Assembly (NCBI GenBank): GCA_022829145.1
Contig: CM040741.1
Location: 45,440,180 to 45,504,179 of the forward strand
Reading direction: 5' to 3'
DNA: 64,000 nucleotides
Source: Albula goreensis
Lineage: Eukaryota; Chordata; Actinopteri; Albuliformes; Albulidae
The notes under the pieces are model-generated. The model made no database searches. It was not told where the DNA came from and worked only from the letters and a program-made list of their open reading frames with translations. Made by a program: the position numbers and the translations under genes. How positions within the stretch are numbered: position 1 is the first letter of the stretch; each line of letters opens with the position of its first letter. Below are positions 26,484 through 39,575 of this stretch, one piece after another.

Positions 26484-27639
26484 TTACAATTTCCCCTTAA
26501 ACTATGTGAAGAAAAAAATCATTTTACTGCAAATTACAACACACACTCTGTCCTGTTATAATTCCCTGGTGCAGTCCCTGCACACTTATCAAGCATTATA
26601 ATTTTACTTATTATAAGATCCAATTATAATTAAACCCTGACCTGACTCCTCTTTGCAACTCTTAGCCTTTTACGTTGTGTGTGCATTTTCCAAGTCATAC
26701 ATTTAGCATCGATTTTGTTTTATCGGTACGTTGGCATTCCAAGCACAGTGGCTTGATTCAGCCTTCCCAACTCAGACCTTCCACCAGAAGGTTATGCTTT
26801 TGGCACAGATCCACACAAAAATCAATCATCTGTTTTTTTTTTCCTGTTTGGGTGGATAACACAGTGAGAGTAAGCACTCACACCGCATTTAAGTTTGCAA
26901 TTGCTGAAATCGTCCAGAATTCATTTGGGAGCATCTGGCAAAATTGAATCTTTCTTCTTTTATTTTTTTTTTCTATTCTACAAGAGTTGCTAAAATTGAT
27001 TGGAGAAAAGATAGCATCAGCTCATAATAAAGTATGTGCAAATGTGCTCTTTCTTCCCAGAAACAGTATATTAAGCAAGCTTTACGATGCATATGCATGT
27101 ATTCTGAGCTCCTTGGTACATAACTAATGGATGACAGCTGCAACCTTAGCTCATAGTGTCTGTGAAATCACTTGGTAGTTCTTCCCTTTATTTTATTAAT
27201 GTTCACTGGTTCATTAAACTCAAAATGTGAGGAGCTAGCATGTGCTATCTGTGACTGATTTGAACCAATCACAGAGATTTCTGTACAGTGCTGGTTAAAA
27301 GCCTTTTGATGATGTTCTCTCAAACTGAATTTCAGCAAACAGTGCATCATCCAATAATGGACACACCAGAAGAACAACATTCCATTACAAGTCCAAAATC
27401 CTTAAATCTTTACTCGCTTTGAATTCCCATCAATTTTGGATTCAAAAGCCTCAAGAATTGTTATTGAGTGAATACAAATAAAGCAAAATACAGATTGTCA
27501 TCCAGGTCTATTCCCACAAAATTGTGTAAACTAGGAAAGCAGCCAAGCACTACATACAAGTTTTCTTCTGTCATGAAAGCACACCATATAAATATGAATA
27601 TCAATATGAATATATTTATATAACACCACCGAATGCAGG

Positions 27640-28060
27640 ATTTTAAGCTACGCTGATTTTGGTGGATTTCTTCGACGACTCATCGTTCTGCACACGATCC
27701 AGGCTAAATGAAGCATGAATATGACTGATATTAGATATTGATTTTCTTCCCTGGTAATTAGGGACATTGTGCTTTGTTATTGCTCAACAAAAAGAAAGAG
27801 GTTTGAAAAAAACGTAAAAAAGGGGCCACAGCTGAAGAACAATATTGCTGAGAAAATCCTCCAAAATTAAATATAATATTTATGACGAATGTCTAGCCGA
27901 ATAACAAATAGAGGCACAGAAATCAACATATTGAGTGATGATGCAATATTCGGAAATGATTTTTGTTCTGAGTGGAAAACCTGCTGTTCTGCTCCATGTT
28001 GGAGAACTGAAAGCCAAGGACTGTCCCTTGCCTTTGTTACAAAGCGGTGACATGGAGATA
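27640..28060. promoter_or_regulatory. candidate conserved non-coding block (intron 5)
   Basis: GC-balanced around CTTCGACGACTCATCGTTCT and CCTGGTAATTAGGGAC, with retained CpG and homeodomain-like sites. Nothing coding was recognised. Confidence 0.22.
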
Positions 28061-31000
28061 AATGCATGCCTAAAATAGGCCTTCTTAATCCATATCATCA
28101 TTATGGTGCTGATAAGCAATGATTTATAACTAATAACTGCAGTTCATTTTCATGCCTGCCAGTTTAAAACTTAGGACCGCCATAAAATAGCATGGACAGT
28201 ATAGGACAGGACAATTGACTGTATTAGAGTAAATTAGACAAAATATTAAAATCCCTTTCAAAATAAGGGTAAAATAAAGCTGAGTTAACATTAAGTATCA
28301 ATTTATCAGGTCCTTCAGCTGTGTTTGAATATTGATTTTTAACCTAGTGCACCCACACTAAAGGGCGTTACATTACTTCAATTAGAATATTAAAAGAAGT
28401 CTTTAAAACCTGCCTGACTCTTATTCTCCAATAATGAGGAGGTCATATGACTGAAAACAATACAGAGACTAAAACCAACGGCACATAGACTGGGTCACCA
28501 TTTCAGTATTTCATCTGTCTGTTACCTACAGCATGATGATAGGGAGCAGAATGCTCTACATGATGGAACCTATTTTTAGAGGAAAGTGAGAAGTTGACTG
28601 ACGGACTGTTGATTACCGATTACTGACTGTTGCCGTTTTAATAAAATATATTGCATTTGTCAATATGTCACAGTTAAGGATCCAGTACATTGATTGATCA
28701 AGGCTGTTAATAAATTAAAACTGCTCAATAAGATTAAAATTCAAGGGGGAAAGCTGAGAGGTGGAAAAGAAAGCCGCAACGGCTCATCATCAGGGCAGAG
28801 GTAAAAATCGGAAAAAGAGATGATACAAAAAATGTACAGACTATCTGCATATTATGTATGCATATAATACACTGTCCTGTCTCTGCACAAATTCAAATCT
28901 GCCTGTCTGTGATAGTGTGCATAATCATGCCTGTGGGTCTTCAAAATATGTGTGCGCTGGTCTGTGAATGTGCGTAGAATACGCATATCCATGTCCTTAA
29001 AAATAGATGTAGGCCACCCTGTGAAGTTGTGTGAATATACATGTATGTGTCTATGCACATTTCTAATGACACATGTAAACCACTTTATGAATCTGAAAGA
29101 TGTGTATTAAATCATAAAACCAGACCCACACTGCTGTACAGCCTCAAACTTTTTTTTAGAAATCTGTCAACGTTGCGTTCTCAAAACCCGAGACTGCAAA
29201 AGTAATCTGAGACGCAGAAAATAAATGAGATGTAGGTAAATAAAACCAGTGTTTTGCCCCATTTCTCAATGTCCAACAAGAGAGCTGTCCACTTATTGGT
29301 GCTATTCACAGAATGATTCCCCATGAGAGCTGAGAGGGAAACTTTAATTTTGTTTCCTCAGATTGGAAATTAAAAATTGATCAGAGCTGTTTCAGCTTGG
29401 AAGGCAGTCAAGTAAGATTCACATTTATAATTCCGCATGGGCTTAAAGTTTAGAAAGTTTGGGAAATTTGAAAATCAGCTTAATGCATTCTACATTAAAT
29501 GTGGCCACAAGTTTCAGAAAGCCCCCAATCCCTACTCTATCTCTTATTGTTAAAAACACAAAATAATTCCATATTCCTTATGCCATTATAGGATCTATAA
29601 CAAAGCATAAATAAATGACAGGCAAAGTGCTTTCCAGCTGTGGTAGGATAAGAAGCAAAAGAGAACATAATAGAAAGCCACTGATGTTTGCGACCATTTT
29701 TAATGCTGCAGTCCAGAATGCTCAGATGAAGAATGTGCATGGTTTAGAATGCATAGAATATCCATGGCAACCAGACTGGGGGAAAATATTTACAATGAGC
29801 AGACTGTTGCATTACCCATTTGATTACTAATAAGACAACAGTTGTCATATGTGCTCATCACCCACCGAGTAACGGGAAAATCTGCTTACACAGATACTCA
29901 TGAACACACAAACAGGGACCCATATGAGATGGCAGCTCTACTCTGCGAGCTCCAGCTTTCTGTGTCACACAGTTTTTTGCAGCTGGAAGCCAGCCAATCC
30001 AAGGCCTGAAATTTGACTTCATTTAAGTGGGGTCAAAACAAGACACAATAGGGTTTTTAACATTTGTTGTAGGATGATTGGATTCAAACAGGTTTCAGAA
30101 TGAATATAAAGGTTTAGAGAAAGGTTGACTTCAGATAGTGCATCACCTCCATCCCTTTTTTGGTGAAAGTGAGGCCTATTTCTCTGGTTTTCATTGGCTT
30201 CATTTGTCTCCAAAGTGAACCTAAAAGTCACTGAAAAGCTCTGCCCTCTAATATAGATTGAATTGACAAATGAACACACATAAAAAAAAAACATCAACCG
30301 AGAGGATCAGAAGTAACGTGCTGGACTCTTTCTTTGGAGGGGTGTTTAGAATGCATCCAGACACTCTGGGGTTTATTTCTACACATTTTTAAATTCAAAT
30401 TTTTGGAGCATATTTGAAATATTTATCACATATCTGCAAGCTGATACTTTATTGATGAAAAAGTACATTTATACTTATATAAAAGAGAATGCCACAGAGA
30501 GCATTTTCTTTTCAGCTATCATGGCTCAAATCTACAGAAAATGCAAGCCCTTGATTTTACTAACTGAAATGAGACACAGCACAAACCCTGACGACTGTAA
30601 TAATTTATTTGATGAAGGTCGCATAAGCACTTTAAACAACTGACCACGATTCACATGGTATTAAATTCACAACCCAAAGAGTTAGTTAGAACTCTTTCGT
30701 TAGTTAGTGGTAAAACAAGAGTCAAATTCATCTGTGCTTTTGCTGCCATTTCTGAAGTGGCACTGCCATTCAACAGCAAGTTGGCCACGATCGTAATATA
30801 AGGCCCAGAAAGGATCAATAGCCATCACTTTACCACAGTGGTACTTTTATCTGTAACCTATTTTTCAGTTGTGTGTGTTCCTGTCACTACCAGACAACCT
30901 GAGCTGAAATTTGGGACGTACCAAATCAAAAGTTTGAAGAAAAGCGATGAGAAAAGGCACAGAAAAGTGAAATTAAGAACTAATCCAAAAAAGCTTTCAA

Positions 31001-33569
31001 CAGGATTAGCTTGGGAAAATGGTCTGGCTTCACTGTTACTAGGACATGTCATTCAGCTGAATTCAGGTTAGGGAAGCACTAACAGAGAAATGCTGTAAAG
31101 TTCCACTGGGGTATTGTCAAATTTACAGACACAAAGTCCTAATTTAAGGATCAGACAAAATTATCAGATAGCATTATACTATAATTCACTAGAATGTAAA
31201 ACATTCATAAAGCATATAGCTTGGACTTATACCAGTGGAAGTTGTATGCTTTATTCCTTGAATTAATTAAATACAATTCTAAATTGAATGGAGAACAGCC
31301 ATCCTACCCTCATACATTCACAGCATCCTATGGCTACAGTGTAATTGGATTAATTGAAATAAAAGGCTTTTTGCTGAACCCCCCCACAATGTGTAACTAA
31401 TAAGATTGAGAATAATTAATGGGATCAGTATGGCATGTGCACATGGATTAGAGCTAGGATTCAGTCAGCTTTCAAACCATCAATGCATATTTTTTTTCTA
31501 ATAAGACAGATATTGTATGCTGTTTTATTAAAGCCATACCATACAGCATAACACACATGTGCCATCACAATGTTGTCCAGCTCTCAAATAACCATTACCA
31601 TTGAACAGTTCATTCAAACCTTACATCTACATATTATTTAAGCTCTAACTTGGATCCATCAAATGTCTTTCCAAGTTACAATATTGCTGTCAGTGCTAAA
31701 ACTATAGTGTCTTTGCAGAGGGAATTTGATTTACCTACTATATACTTAAATGCAAAATGTCGTGGTAAGAAAGTTGAAGAAAGCAGATCAATCATGAATA
31801 CCATTACACACACAGTCTGCAGCGGAGGTGCATCTGACACCATTGTTACATGGAGTGAGATATCCAAAGACCGTTCAACTCCATCCACAACTGTGTGCTA
31901 TGACTTTTAAACATGCATGCAGCACAACTTCAAAATATTTAAAATTATTTAAAAACATTTGCTTTACTACTTATTACAATGACCAGTAAATATGTGTAAT
32001 ATAGCTGGCAAATCTAAGCCATGGGTTTAACATTTGTAAATAAAGATAAAAAAGATTATATAGATATATAGAAGAAATATAGATCTAAAGATTCCGTAGT
32101 GTTTATTCACAGCTGCCTAACGTACATAAGCAGGTCATACTGAATTGGTAGAACTCTGAGACACTTTCTTTGCAAGTTTTGTAAATTATATCATATTGCT
32201 TATATCTGTGAGTCGTGTTGTATACATTTACAAATTGTGGATCACATTTGTTAATGGAGCTGTGTGTTCTCAACTACTTTCTGACATATCTCACCAAACA
32301 CTGTTAACTACTACTGCAGATCAAATGCAAGGTATGTAGCTCTAACTGTCAGACTGCATTTAGAACCTAGTTTAATTCAATTTAGACCAGATGGTTCAAT
32401 CCGCTCACCCACTGAATATTAATATGTCCTTCAGAGATTGAACTGGTTGGAAATTATTTTTTGGAAAGTGATTACTGAACTGAGGTGTCTGCTGTTTTTC
32501 AATGCTTCGCCACTTCCTCAGTTGAGAATCAAACAGGCTGCCAGCGTAAAGAGGTGTGTGAGTTTTCTGTTACAACCACATTTATTTATTTTTTTTACAG
32601 AGGACAACAGAGAAAAATAGTTTCTTCGCTTGAATGGACCACAGATGGCTCTCATGAGAGCTAACGCAAGCAACCATGAGCCTATACCCTTCAATACACT
32701 TTCGAGAGATGTGGAAACACCAAAGCAATAGGCATTCTGATTGAAAGGACCACAAACTCAATATTAGATTCTCTCCCAGGAGCCTCACACAGAAATCCAG
32801 ACTATTTGAAAGCAACTGTTTTCTAAAGAACCACCGTAAGATCGTATGATAGGCCTCGGCACATGGGGCAGTTCTGTTGCTCGCAACAATATGGAAAGTT
32901 ACTCATATATAAAGTTTATTTCAAGATAATCTGAAACTGGGAAAATGACAAGCTAATTTAATTGCATGTTATTCAATTATGCTTGTAGAAGCAGGAGTGA
33001 CTGTCATAGGTCACAGGAAATCACATGCTTATATGTTTCTATATTTGTCTCATTTAATGAATAATAGTGGAGCATTGGGAAAAAATTGGCCTGTAATAAC
33101 ACACAGTAGGCCTAACTAAAAAAGCTAAGGAACCAATGAAAGAACTATATTTGAGGAAAAATGCTTATGTTTGTCTGTTTTCCCTGTTGGTAAAAATGGA
33201 AAGAAAAGACTATGTTTTGATGAATCGTCAGCCCCCTGCAAAAATGCATACTGCTGGAAGCAGGATGTCCGACTTGAATCAAAGCTTGTCGACCACTTGG
33301 GAATTACACTTTATGAAAAGTATTCTGGTTTGAATTATTGCCAGTTAGGGACACCTCTCTGCAGAAATTGGAATAGGAGCCCACTGAAAGCTGATACTGT
33401 GCCATCTTCTGGAATGTACTAGTTGAACTGCAAAAAACAGCAAAGCCTGGATGTTGTTAGCATACAGTAATAGGCTATCTGATTTTCCTGACTCTCATCA
33501 ACCAGAACGGTTCAAATAGGCTGAGCTCTGCTTATAAAGAAACAGTGATCATTTATCACTGTCTGTCTT

Positions 33570-33785
33570 ATTGGCTTGCCAGATGCTATTATCCAGAATA
33601 GCAGGTATACCTTAAATTTTATATACACTATTTTATCCTGGACAATTACTGAAACAATTCAAGTGAAGTACTTTGATCAAGGACACAACAGTGATGCCCC
33701 TCCCAAGGTACAAATTTGCCACCTTGTGTCAGTGAATCCTGTTCCCCAACAACTTCACAGCACTGTTGCCAACAGCTACCCAGAG
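33570..33785 (-). mobile_element. decayed SINE, reversed, next to dcc exon 5
   Basis: On the minus strand it reads CAAGGTGGCAAATTTGTACC, CATCACTGTTGTGTCCTTGA, TCAAAGTACTTCACTTGAAT, TGTTTCAGTAA and finally TTCTGGATAATAGCATCTG. That order matches the body and tail of a common fish tRNA-derived SINE (cttgagcaaggtacttcacct, then ctctggataagagcgtctg). The tRNA head is poorly preserved near 33780. The insertion is in the sense orientation of dcc, and its head end lies about 50 bp past the exon 5 donor. Confidence 0.7.
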
Positions 33786-33836
33786 GGCTAATCCAGAAGA
33801 AAATAGCATAAGGAATACAGCCATGTTTGTACTCAC

Positions 33837-33973
33837 CCAGGACAGAGAGCTCGCAGGAGGCACTGATGTTCTCATTTTTATTGTGTGCCACACAGGTGTA
33901 GGTTCCTGAGTCGTCATCTGTCACACTGGTGATCAGGAGGTTGCTCCCGCCAAGCAGGGTGTATTTCTTTGAC
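33837..33973 (-). CDS. dcc: dcc exon 5: second half of Ig3
   Basis: This exon is 137 nt, phase 2 in and phase 1 out, with donor G|GTGAGT. It encodes [15 protein letters not shown], then the F strand [16 protein letters not shown] with the second Ig3 cysteine, and the G strand ending ELSVLG. A sequon (NIS) occurs in NENISAS, a position also seen in mammalian DCC. One oddity is a third cysteine in SASCELSV, where mammalian DCC has alanine as far as I recall. Because the canonical pair is already complete, it would be unpaired. A decayed SINE starts about 50 bp beyond the donor. The acceptor tract (ATGAAATGCCTTTACAG) is only moderately pyrimidine-rich. Confidence 0.94.
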
Positions 33974-35378
33974 CTGTAAAGGCATTTCATTTTGGACCAA
34001 GCAAAGACCAGGTGCAATCAAGTACAACATTTCAAACCTGATTTTTGAAGACTGGAAGGTGTTAGGATTTCACCACAAAGTAACCCTAATTTAAACAGCC
34101 AATCTTCTTATGTCACAAGGGAACTGAACTCGGCTTTCTGTTTTCTCTTGGCTTCAGTTACAGTCGGAATAGGGGCAGAGTTGCCACTCACAATATTGAT
34201 TCCTTTCAGATCTCCTCCATGTGTCCGTGTGAGGCATTTGACAACAAAGTGATTAGCTGTCTGCCATTTGACACCAAACTAGCAAACTGATGAGTCCTTG
34301 ATCTCACACTTATGGAGGGAATAGACACATTCCCCGAATTGGTCTGAAATATTTTGCTGTTTAAATTGGCTACCCAGCTCCCTACACACATCAAGTGCAA
34401 AGTTAGAGGAATCCTATTGTCTCTGTGGTTTCACGTGAACTGCAGTTAGTTTGTCTGGGTTGAGCAGATGAGCAGGAATTATAGATTGTCTTATATTTTG
34501 TTCCCAACAAGGTGGCCCTACCCTTTGTTTTATTGGACAAACTAGTTTCCTTTCTGCAAAGGTTTGAAATCAGGAAATGTGAAAAAATGCTGGACTGTTG
34601 TCCTTGAGGGTTAGTGTGTAAGAGGTTTTTAAAACTGAGGCTTGAATGCACCATAACCTACATTATTTATTTCAAGCATTTGGTGTTCTTATGAGTGCTA
34701 ATGTCAGTGAGGGTTCACTGGACACATAAATCAAAGTAGAGCCGTCCATGCTTGGACAAGCTTATAATTTGTATGAGCGACTGACACCAGTCACACCCCT
34801 CTGAGTTCTCCCCCTGCCAAAATGCCATTAATCATACAGTTAGCTCTTAGCATATAGGAAACTTAACCATATGCATGTAGGAGGCTGCACTCAAATCATC
34901 AAGACATAAATATGCCACTCACAGCACAGAATCAGACTACACGCTGATATGCCTTAAGAAAATTGTTGCAACATAGTTCCCCTTTATCACACATTTAAAG
35001 ACACCTTGGAGTAAACATTTATCCAATGTACTTGTGATGGCGAACTCACACAATCTTTACCCTCACCCCTTGCAATTTAATTACAATGTTATTGTTTTCT
35101 ATGAAAGTGATGCAAGTGTTCACTCCTAAATTACATGGTACAATATCTGTTAATGGGTACAATAATAATGATACATTTTATGAAAATGCAGAGTGGGAAA
35201 CACAACTAATTACATAATGTTGCACTTGCTTGAATTCATTATTCGTATTTTCTAACTAGCAGACAGCACTGACAATCTCCAGCACTACCTGTTCTTAAAT
35301 ATATTACATATATTGCCATTATTAAAGAAATCATTCAATGATATTTTCCCAGAGAAGACAGCCCTCACTGTTTCTGAC
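33974..35378 (-). other. dcc: dcc intron 4
   Basis: A 1.4-kb intron splitting Ig3. It is AT-rich and I see no mobile element or gene in it. Its 5' end carries two GT donors ten bases apart. Confidence 0.88.
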
Positions 35379-35529
35379 CTTGTTTCGATCACCTCGTTGC
35401 CTCTCATCCAGAAGAAGGAAGGGGTTGGGAAGCCTGAGGCAGAGCACTCCAAAATGGTATCTTTTCCCTCAAGAGCAGTCACTGCTATGGGCCTCTGTAA
35501 GAACACCAAGCCCCGCATCACTCCAGGTT
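35379..35529 (-). CDS. dcc: dcc exon 4: first half of Ig3
   Basis: This exon is 151 nt, entered in phase 1 and left in phase 2. The acceptor TTTGCTTTGCAG is good. The frame reads VFLQRP, then EGKDTILECSASG with the first Ig3 cysteine, FFWMRGNEVIETR with the core tryptophan, and stops inside an arginine codon. The donor is AG|GTCAGA, which is weak. A second GT (GTGAGG) lies ten bases further into the intron. I chose the first because only it gives the phase 2 needed by exon 5 and recreates the DCC sequence RSKKY. The exon starts with EPG, matching the DPG of mammalian DCC. Ig3 being encoded by two exons is normal for this gene. Confidence 0.92.
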
Positions 35530-37481
35530 CTGCAAAGCAAAGGACATAAACATCATTTGTAACTTTATGTATTGATCATGTTCAGTGACCTGCCAGTCAT
35601 ATGCTTATGTTTTTTTAAAAATATTTACATCACTGTTTTTTTTTCTTTCTCATCCCCTTGTACACTAGGCCTGGAATATCCCTTGTGAGACATGCTAGGA
35701 TCAATTTTTTGCCACCTTATTTGCCCGGGCTCTGTAGTCAGGTCTTGCACAGTCAGGATCCAGTTGTATATGCATGTATGTGTATGTATGTGTGTATTAT
35801 AGTTAGTTTTGTCATGTACTGTAATATCACACACAGTCCTTTTTTACTGAAGTGCTCATCCACAAGAGGAAGCAATATCTTATTTTAAGACAAAACTGTT
35901 GCTTTTGTCTTGAGCTGCACAACTAGCTTTCAACCGCAGAGATCTGACCTCTTCATAACAAGAGACTTATTCTGGTAGTTGTGGGGAACAGTAGAAGCTA
36001 CTCTTATGGTGCCATAATGCCGCTGCAGGGCGTAAACTACCCACAATGCTCAGGCCCAGGATTGGTTTCATTCCTGCCACCGGCTGTTTCAGCCAATGAG
36101 CTTGCACCACACAATTCAGCTCCAATCACCACTGGGAATCCACATGAGCACTGCTCACCTCAAGACCTGCAATTCACTGCAAGCCTGATTGCCCTTCACA
36201 AGAGTACAGTACACAGGGCCTAGTGGCTAACAAGAGATTTATGTGACAGCTAGCCACTAACACTCTGATATCCCCAGAACACATGCCCTTGAGATATGGC
36301 CTTACTCTCAATTACACTCTGCTAGATTTCCACACCAGACACAACTGTTTTTGAGGGCAGATGCTAAACTGTTCAAAGACTTCTTTGCCAGAAAACCTAT
36401 CAGACTTGTTAACTTTTCTGCATTGGACGACAAATGGATGAAAGGATGGCAAAGGGGCAAAGCACTTCAGTAAAAGCTGAAAACAGAGGGTCAGACCGCA
36501 GGTTCAGGTTTTAAGACCACCTTCAGAGATACAAGCCAGCTGCTATTTTAACATTGCATAGCCCTGAAACACATTGAACAGAATTACTGCAGATGAGATA
36601 TTATTAGTTGTACAAAATGATCAAAATATAATATTGTGCTAGATTATATGCCCTAAACTGTAGAAAACCATACTTGCTTATTCAAATGCATTTGCAAAAT
36701 AATGTATATATTTCCACATTTACATACACAAAGGTATGACTGAAAAATGAGATAAGATGTCACTTATTACAACTATGTGTAATGGAAGCCCAGTCGAGCA
36801 TGCCATATTCAAATAGAAAAGCAATAGAAAAGATTTATCTTTTTTATTTCATTATATATCAAAACAAACACATTTTGGTGGAGTTAATACGAGGCATTGC
36901 CAGTTTCCATAAACACAATCTTTTTTAAATGAATTCAAAATCAGGAGATATCATATTCAGTCAGGCATTCACACAGCCTGTCAGCAATGCACATTCTGAA
37001 TCAACATTTTCAATGTGGCACACTCTCCTGCATTCTGTTTTCAAAACTGTGCTGCCTGCAGCATCCTGTCTAGCCTTGTAACCCTCTGGCAACAAGAGCA
37101 GCTACACAGGCAGGTGTTCAGACAGTCATGTACCTATAAGGCTTGGCCCTACTTGAGATCATGGAGTGGCTGCAGGGAAACACCACACACAGCTGAATCC
37201 ATTCATTTCCACTCATAGGTGGAGGAGATTAGCTGCAGACTTCAGGTTATATAAATGTGTGTATTCAAATAACACTCGCCTTTAAATTGAATTAAAAAAA
37301 TCAAGCAATACTATTTTTCAAATTTTTCAAAATAATGTTTTTGTGAGTTCAGAAAACACCAATTTCAACCTGGTTTTTGGTGTTGAATTTGTCATGTTTG
37401 TAGATGCTGACTTAATCCAGGCTTAAATGTGAAATTTGTCTGTGATTGGTTGTCATGTGTATATGCGATGTAGCGGTCTAC
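35530..37481 (-). other. dcc: dcc intron 3
   Basis: A 1.95-kb intron between the Ig2 and Ig3 exons. The stretch at about 35970-36230 is more GC-rich than its flanks and could be an old repeat or a conserved block, but I do not recognise it. No gene is visible. Confidence 0.88.
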
Positions 37482-37769
37482 CTGGCAACACACGGAGCTC
37501 CGCATCGCTGCCAGTGCGGGCACTGCCAGGGTTCTCGGCGAGGCAGCGGTAGGTGGCGGAGTCGGGGGGCTGAACCCTGCTGACCTGCAGGGACCCGGAC
37601 GGCAGTACCACCACACGGCTCTCTGGGATGATGGCCACCTGGAGATCCTCCCGGTTCTTCTGCCAGTGTACTACCGGCATGGGCTCCCCCGTCACCTCAC
37701 AGCGCAGGAGAGCCGTGTCCCCCAGGTGCGTTGACACGGACTCTGTGGGCACCACAACCCGCAAAGGAC
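37482..37769 (-). CDS. dcc: dcc exon 3: second Ig domain (Ig2)
   Basis: This exon is 288 nt (96 codons) in phase 1-1. The acceptor has the best pyrimidine tract of the set (TTCTCTTCCCCTCTCAG). The donor is G|GTAGAC, acceptable but not consensus at +4 to +6. It encodes a complete Ig domain: GDTALLRCEVTGEPMP with the first cysteine, VHWQKN with the core tryptophan, and SATYRCLAENPGS with the second cysteine. The RVVVLPSGSLQ strand matches DCC and differs clearly from neogenin. No N-glycosylation sequon is present, since the NPG triplet does not qualify. The exon is much richer in GC and CpG than its flanks, as expected for coding DNA in this AT-rich region. It is separated from exon 2 by about 18.7 kb and from exon 4 by about 2 kb. 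Confidence 0.95.
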
Positions 37770-39539
37770 CTGAGAGGGGAAGAGAAGAACAGAACACACA
37801 GCATGAGCGACGGGGTACTTTGAGGGTTAGAGAAAAAACGCGAGAGTTAGAGCACTGGAGGCAGATGCTCCCACAATCCCTGACTTCTCCAACATCACTC
37901 AGACTTTCCCTTTTATGATACCATGTCTCTAACAGCACTAGATCCATGGCCCCCTCTCTCACAAGTTATAAAATATGCTCCATGCTCATTAAAAGTGAAG
38001 TCTGACAGTTAAATTATGGAGCATACAGAAGTAATTTGATATATATTCTGTCTCTGTTGAAGGACATCATTCAAGTCCACACATTTCCTTGGATACCAAA
38101 TTATTTACTGCAGTTTTTCATCTTTAGTTGAAGGGTAAAAAACATTTTAATTTATTCACACTGCACATATGGTTGCAAATCTTCACCCATATGTGTGCTG
38201 TCATAGTGTATGTTTATACATGCAGCACAAGGGTAGTGACCACAGAAACCACAAAATGTCTCTATTTGAACGGAATCTAATACATTGATGAAATTTTGTA
38301 AATTCTGAATTTAGTAGCTTTAACCATTAGATACTGCTGAGTACTTACACCAGCATCAATTTAAGTTGGTAAAGAAAAATGTTTTCATGAATTGTTCATG
38401 GCTGTTAAACATTCTAGTGCCTAGACTGCAGCTAGATGATCTTTCCAGCTAGAGAGAGATGTCAGTCAGCTATATCTAACTGTTGAACACTTCCTTTAGC
38501 AGTCCTACAACTGAGAAGCTTGCCAAAATGAGAAAACTGCATTATGGAACAAACAACCATTTTTCTCATCTAATCTTGAAAATCAAGCCTTTTGTAAATA
38601 AATATTAATAATAATAAAAAACACCAAAAATAATATTGGAAGGAAAACAAACAAAATCTGATAAAACACATGCCTTAGGTAGTGAATTCATTCAGCAAAA
38701 TAAAGAAAGGTAAAATGGATTCATAAAATAACAAAACTGCAAAATATGTGACCAGATGAACAAACACGAAAGAGTACCATTGGTTTCTTAAAAATGTTGT
38801 GTACATAAACCATTTGACTACTCGTATCAAACCTTCATTCTTTCCAAACAAACCATAAAATACAAAACATTACTCAAAAGTGTTTCCAGCATAAGTATTA
38901 ATGTGTTCATTATCCATTTTCCATTGGTTTACATTAAACGGGTTTCTTTCCTGGTAATTACAGAGGCTGGTTTACTGGACAGCTCAGCAATGAATGATTC
39001 CTGCTCTGCATGTATTTACTGGAGTTTCTGGAGCTTTATATGAGTGTAAGGGGTTTTACCGTTTACTACGTGATGAATCATGTATGCAACTGCAATCTCC
39101 TGGTTTATTTCTTTTAACCATTGGACTTACAAACCACAAAAGATGTTTTCATACTTCCCAGAAGAAATGAGTATGTTTATACTTGATGCATGAAAAACCC
39201 CTGACAACAGACACGAGGTTTGATTCAGAGGATGCTGAAGTGTATAGGACAGGATTATATTATGCAGTTTAGTTCTCCAAGCACACTGTAAGTACTCTGT
39301 CTCTTTCCAAGTACAAGCTACTGTGGGCTGAGAGGGGTCTCTGAGAAAAGACGCGCTGTCCATCGCAATTACTGTTGCCATCCTTACAGCCAGTCTGGGG
39401 ATCCTTTGGTCCGATTTATTTTCATCAGGGTGCAATTTGTTCTTTTGCCTCGCTCTGCACAAACAGGGCCGAGCTAGGTCTTCAAAGGCAACCCTAATGA
39501 AATATTCAGAGACGGAGCAGGGAAATGTAAACACACATT

Positions 39540-39575
39540 GGGGTGGGGTGGGGGGGGCTGGGCTGGAGGGTGGAG
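39540..39575 (+). other. G-rich tract, possible G-quadruplex
   Basis: GGGGTGGGGTGGGGGGGG followed by CTGGGCTGGAGGGTGG gives at least four runs of three or more G with short spacers. The G-rich strand is the template strand of dcc, so a quadruplex would form in DNA, not in the dcc RNA. Confidence 0.6.

Noticed and set aside
32393-32405. GGTTCAATCCG, a B-box-like string
   Set aside because: No A box upstream and no cloverleaf can be drawn.
33646-34017. 123-codon minus-strand open frame treated as a stand-alone gene
   Set aside because: Its middle is dcc exon 5. The rest is intron read-through on either side of clear AG/GT splice sites.
37453-37962. 169-codon minus-strand open frame as a single-exon gene
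   Set aside because: It is dcc exon 3 plus read-through into intron. The pyrimidine tract and AG at 37770-37771 mark the true exon start.
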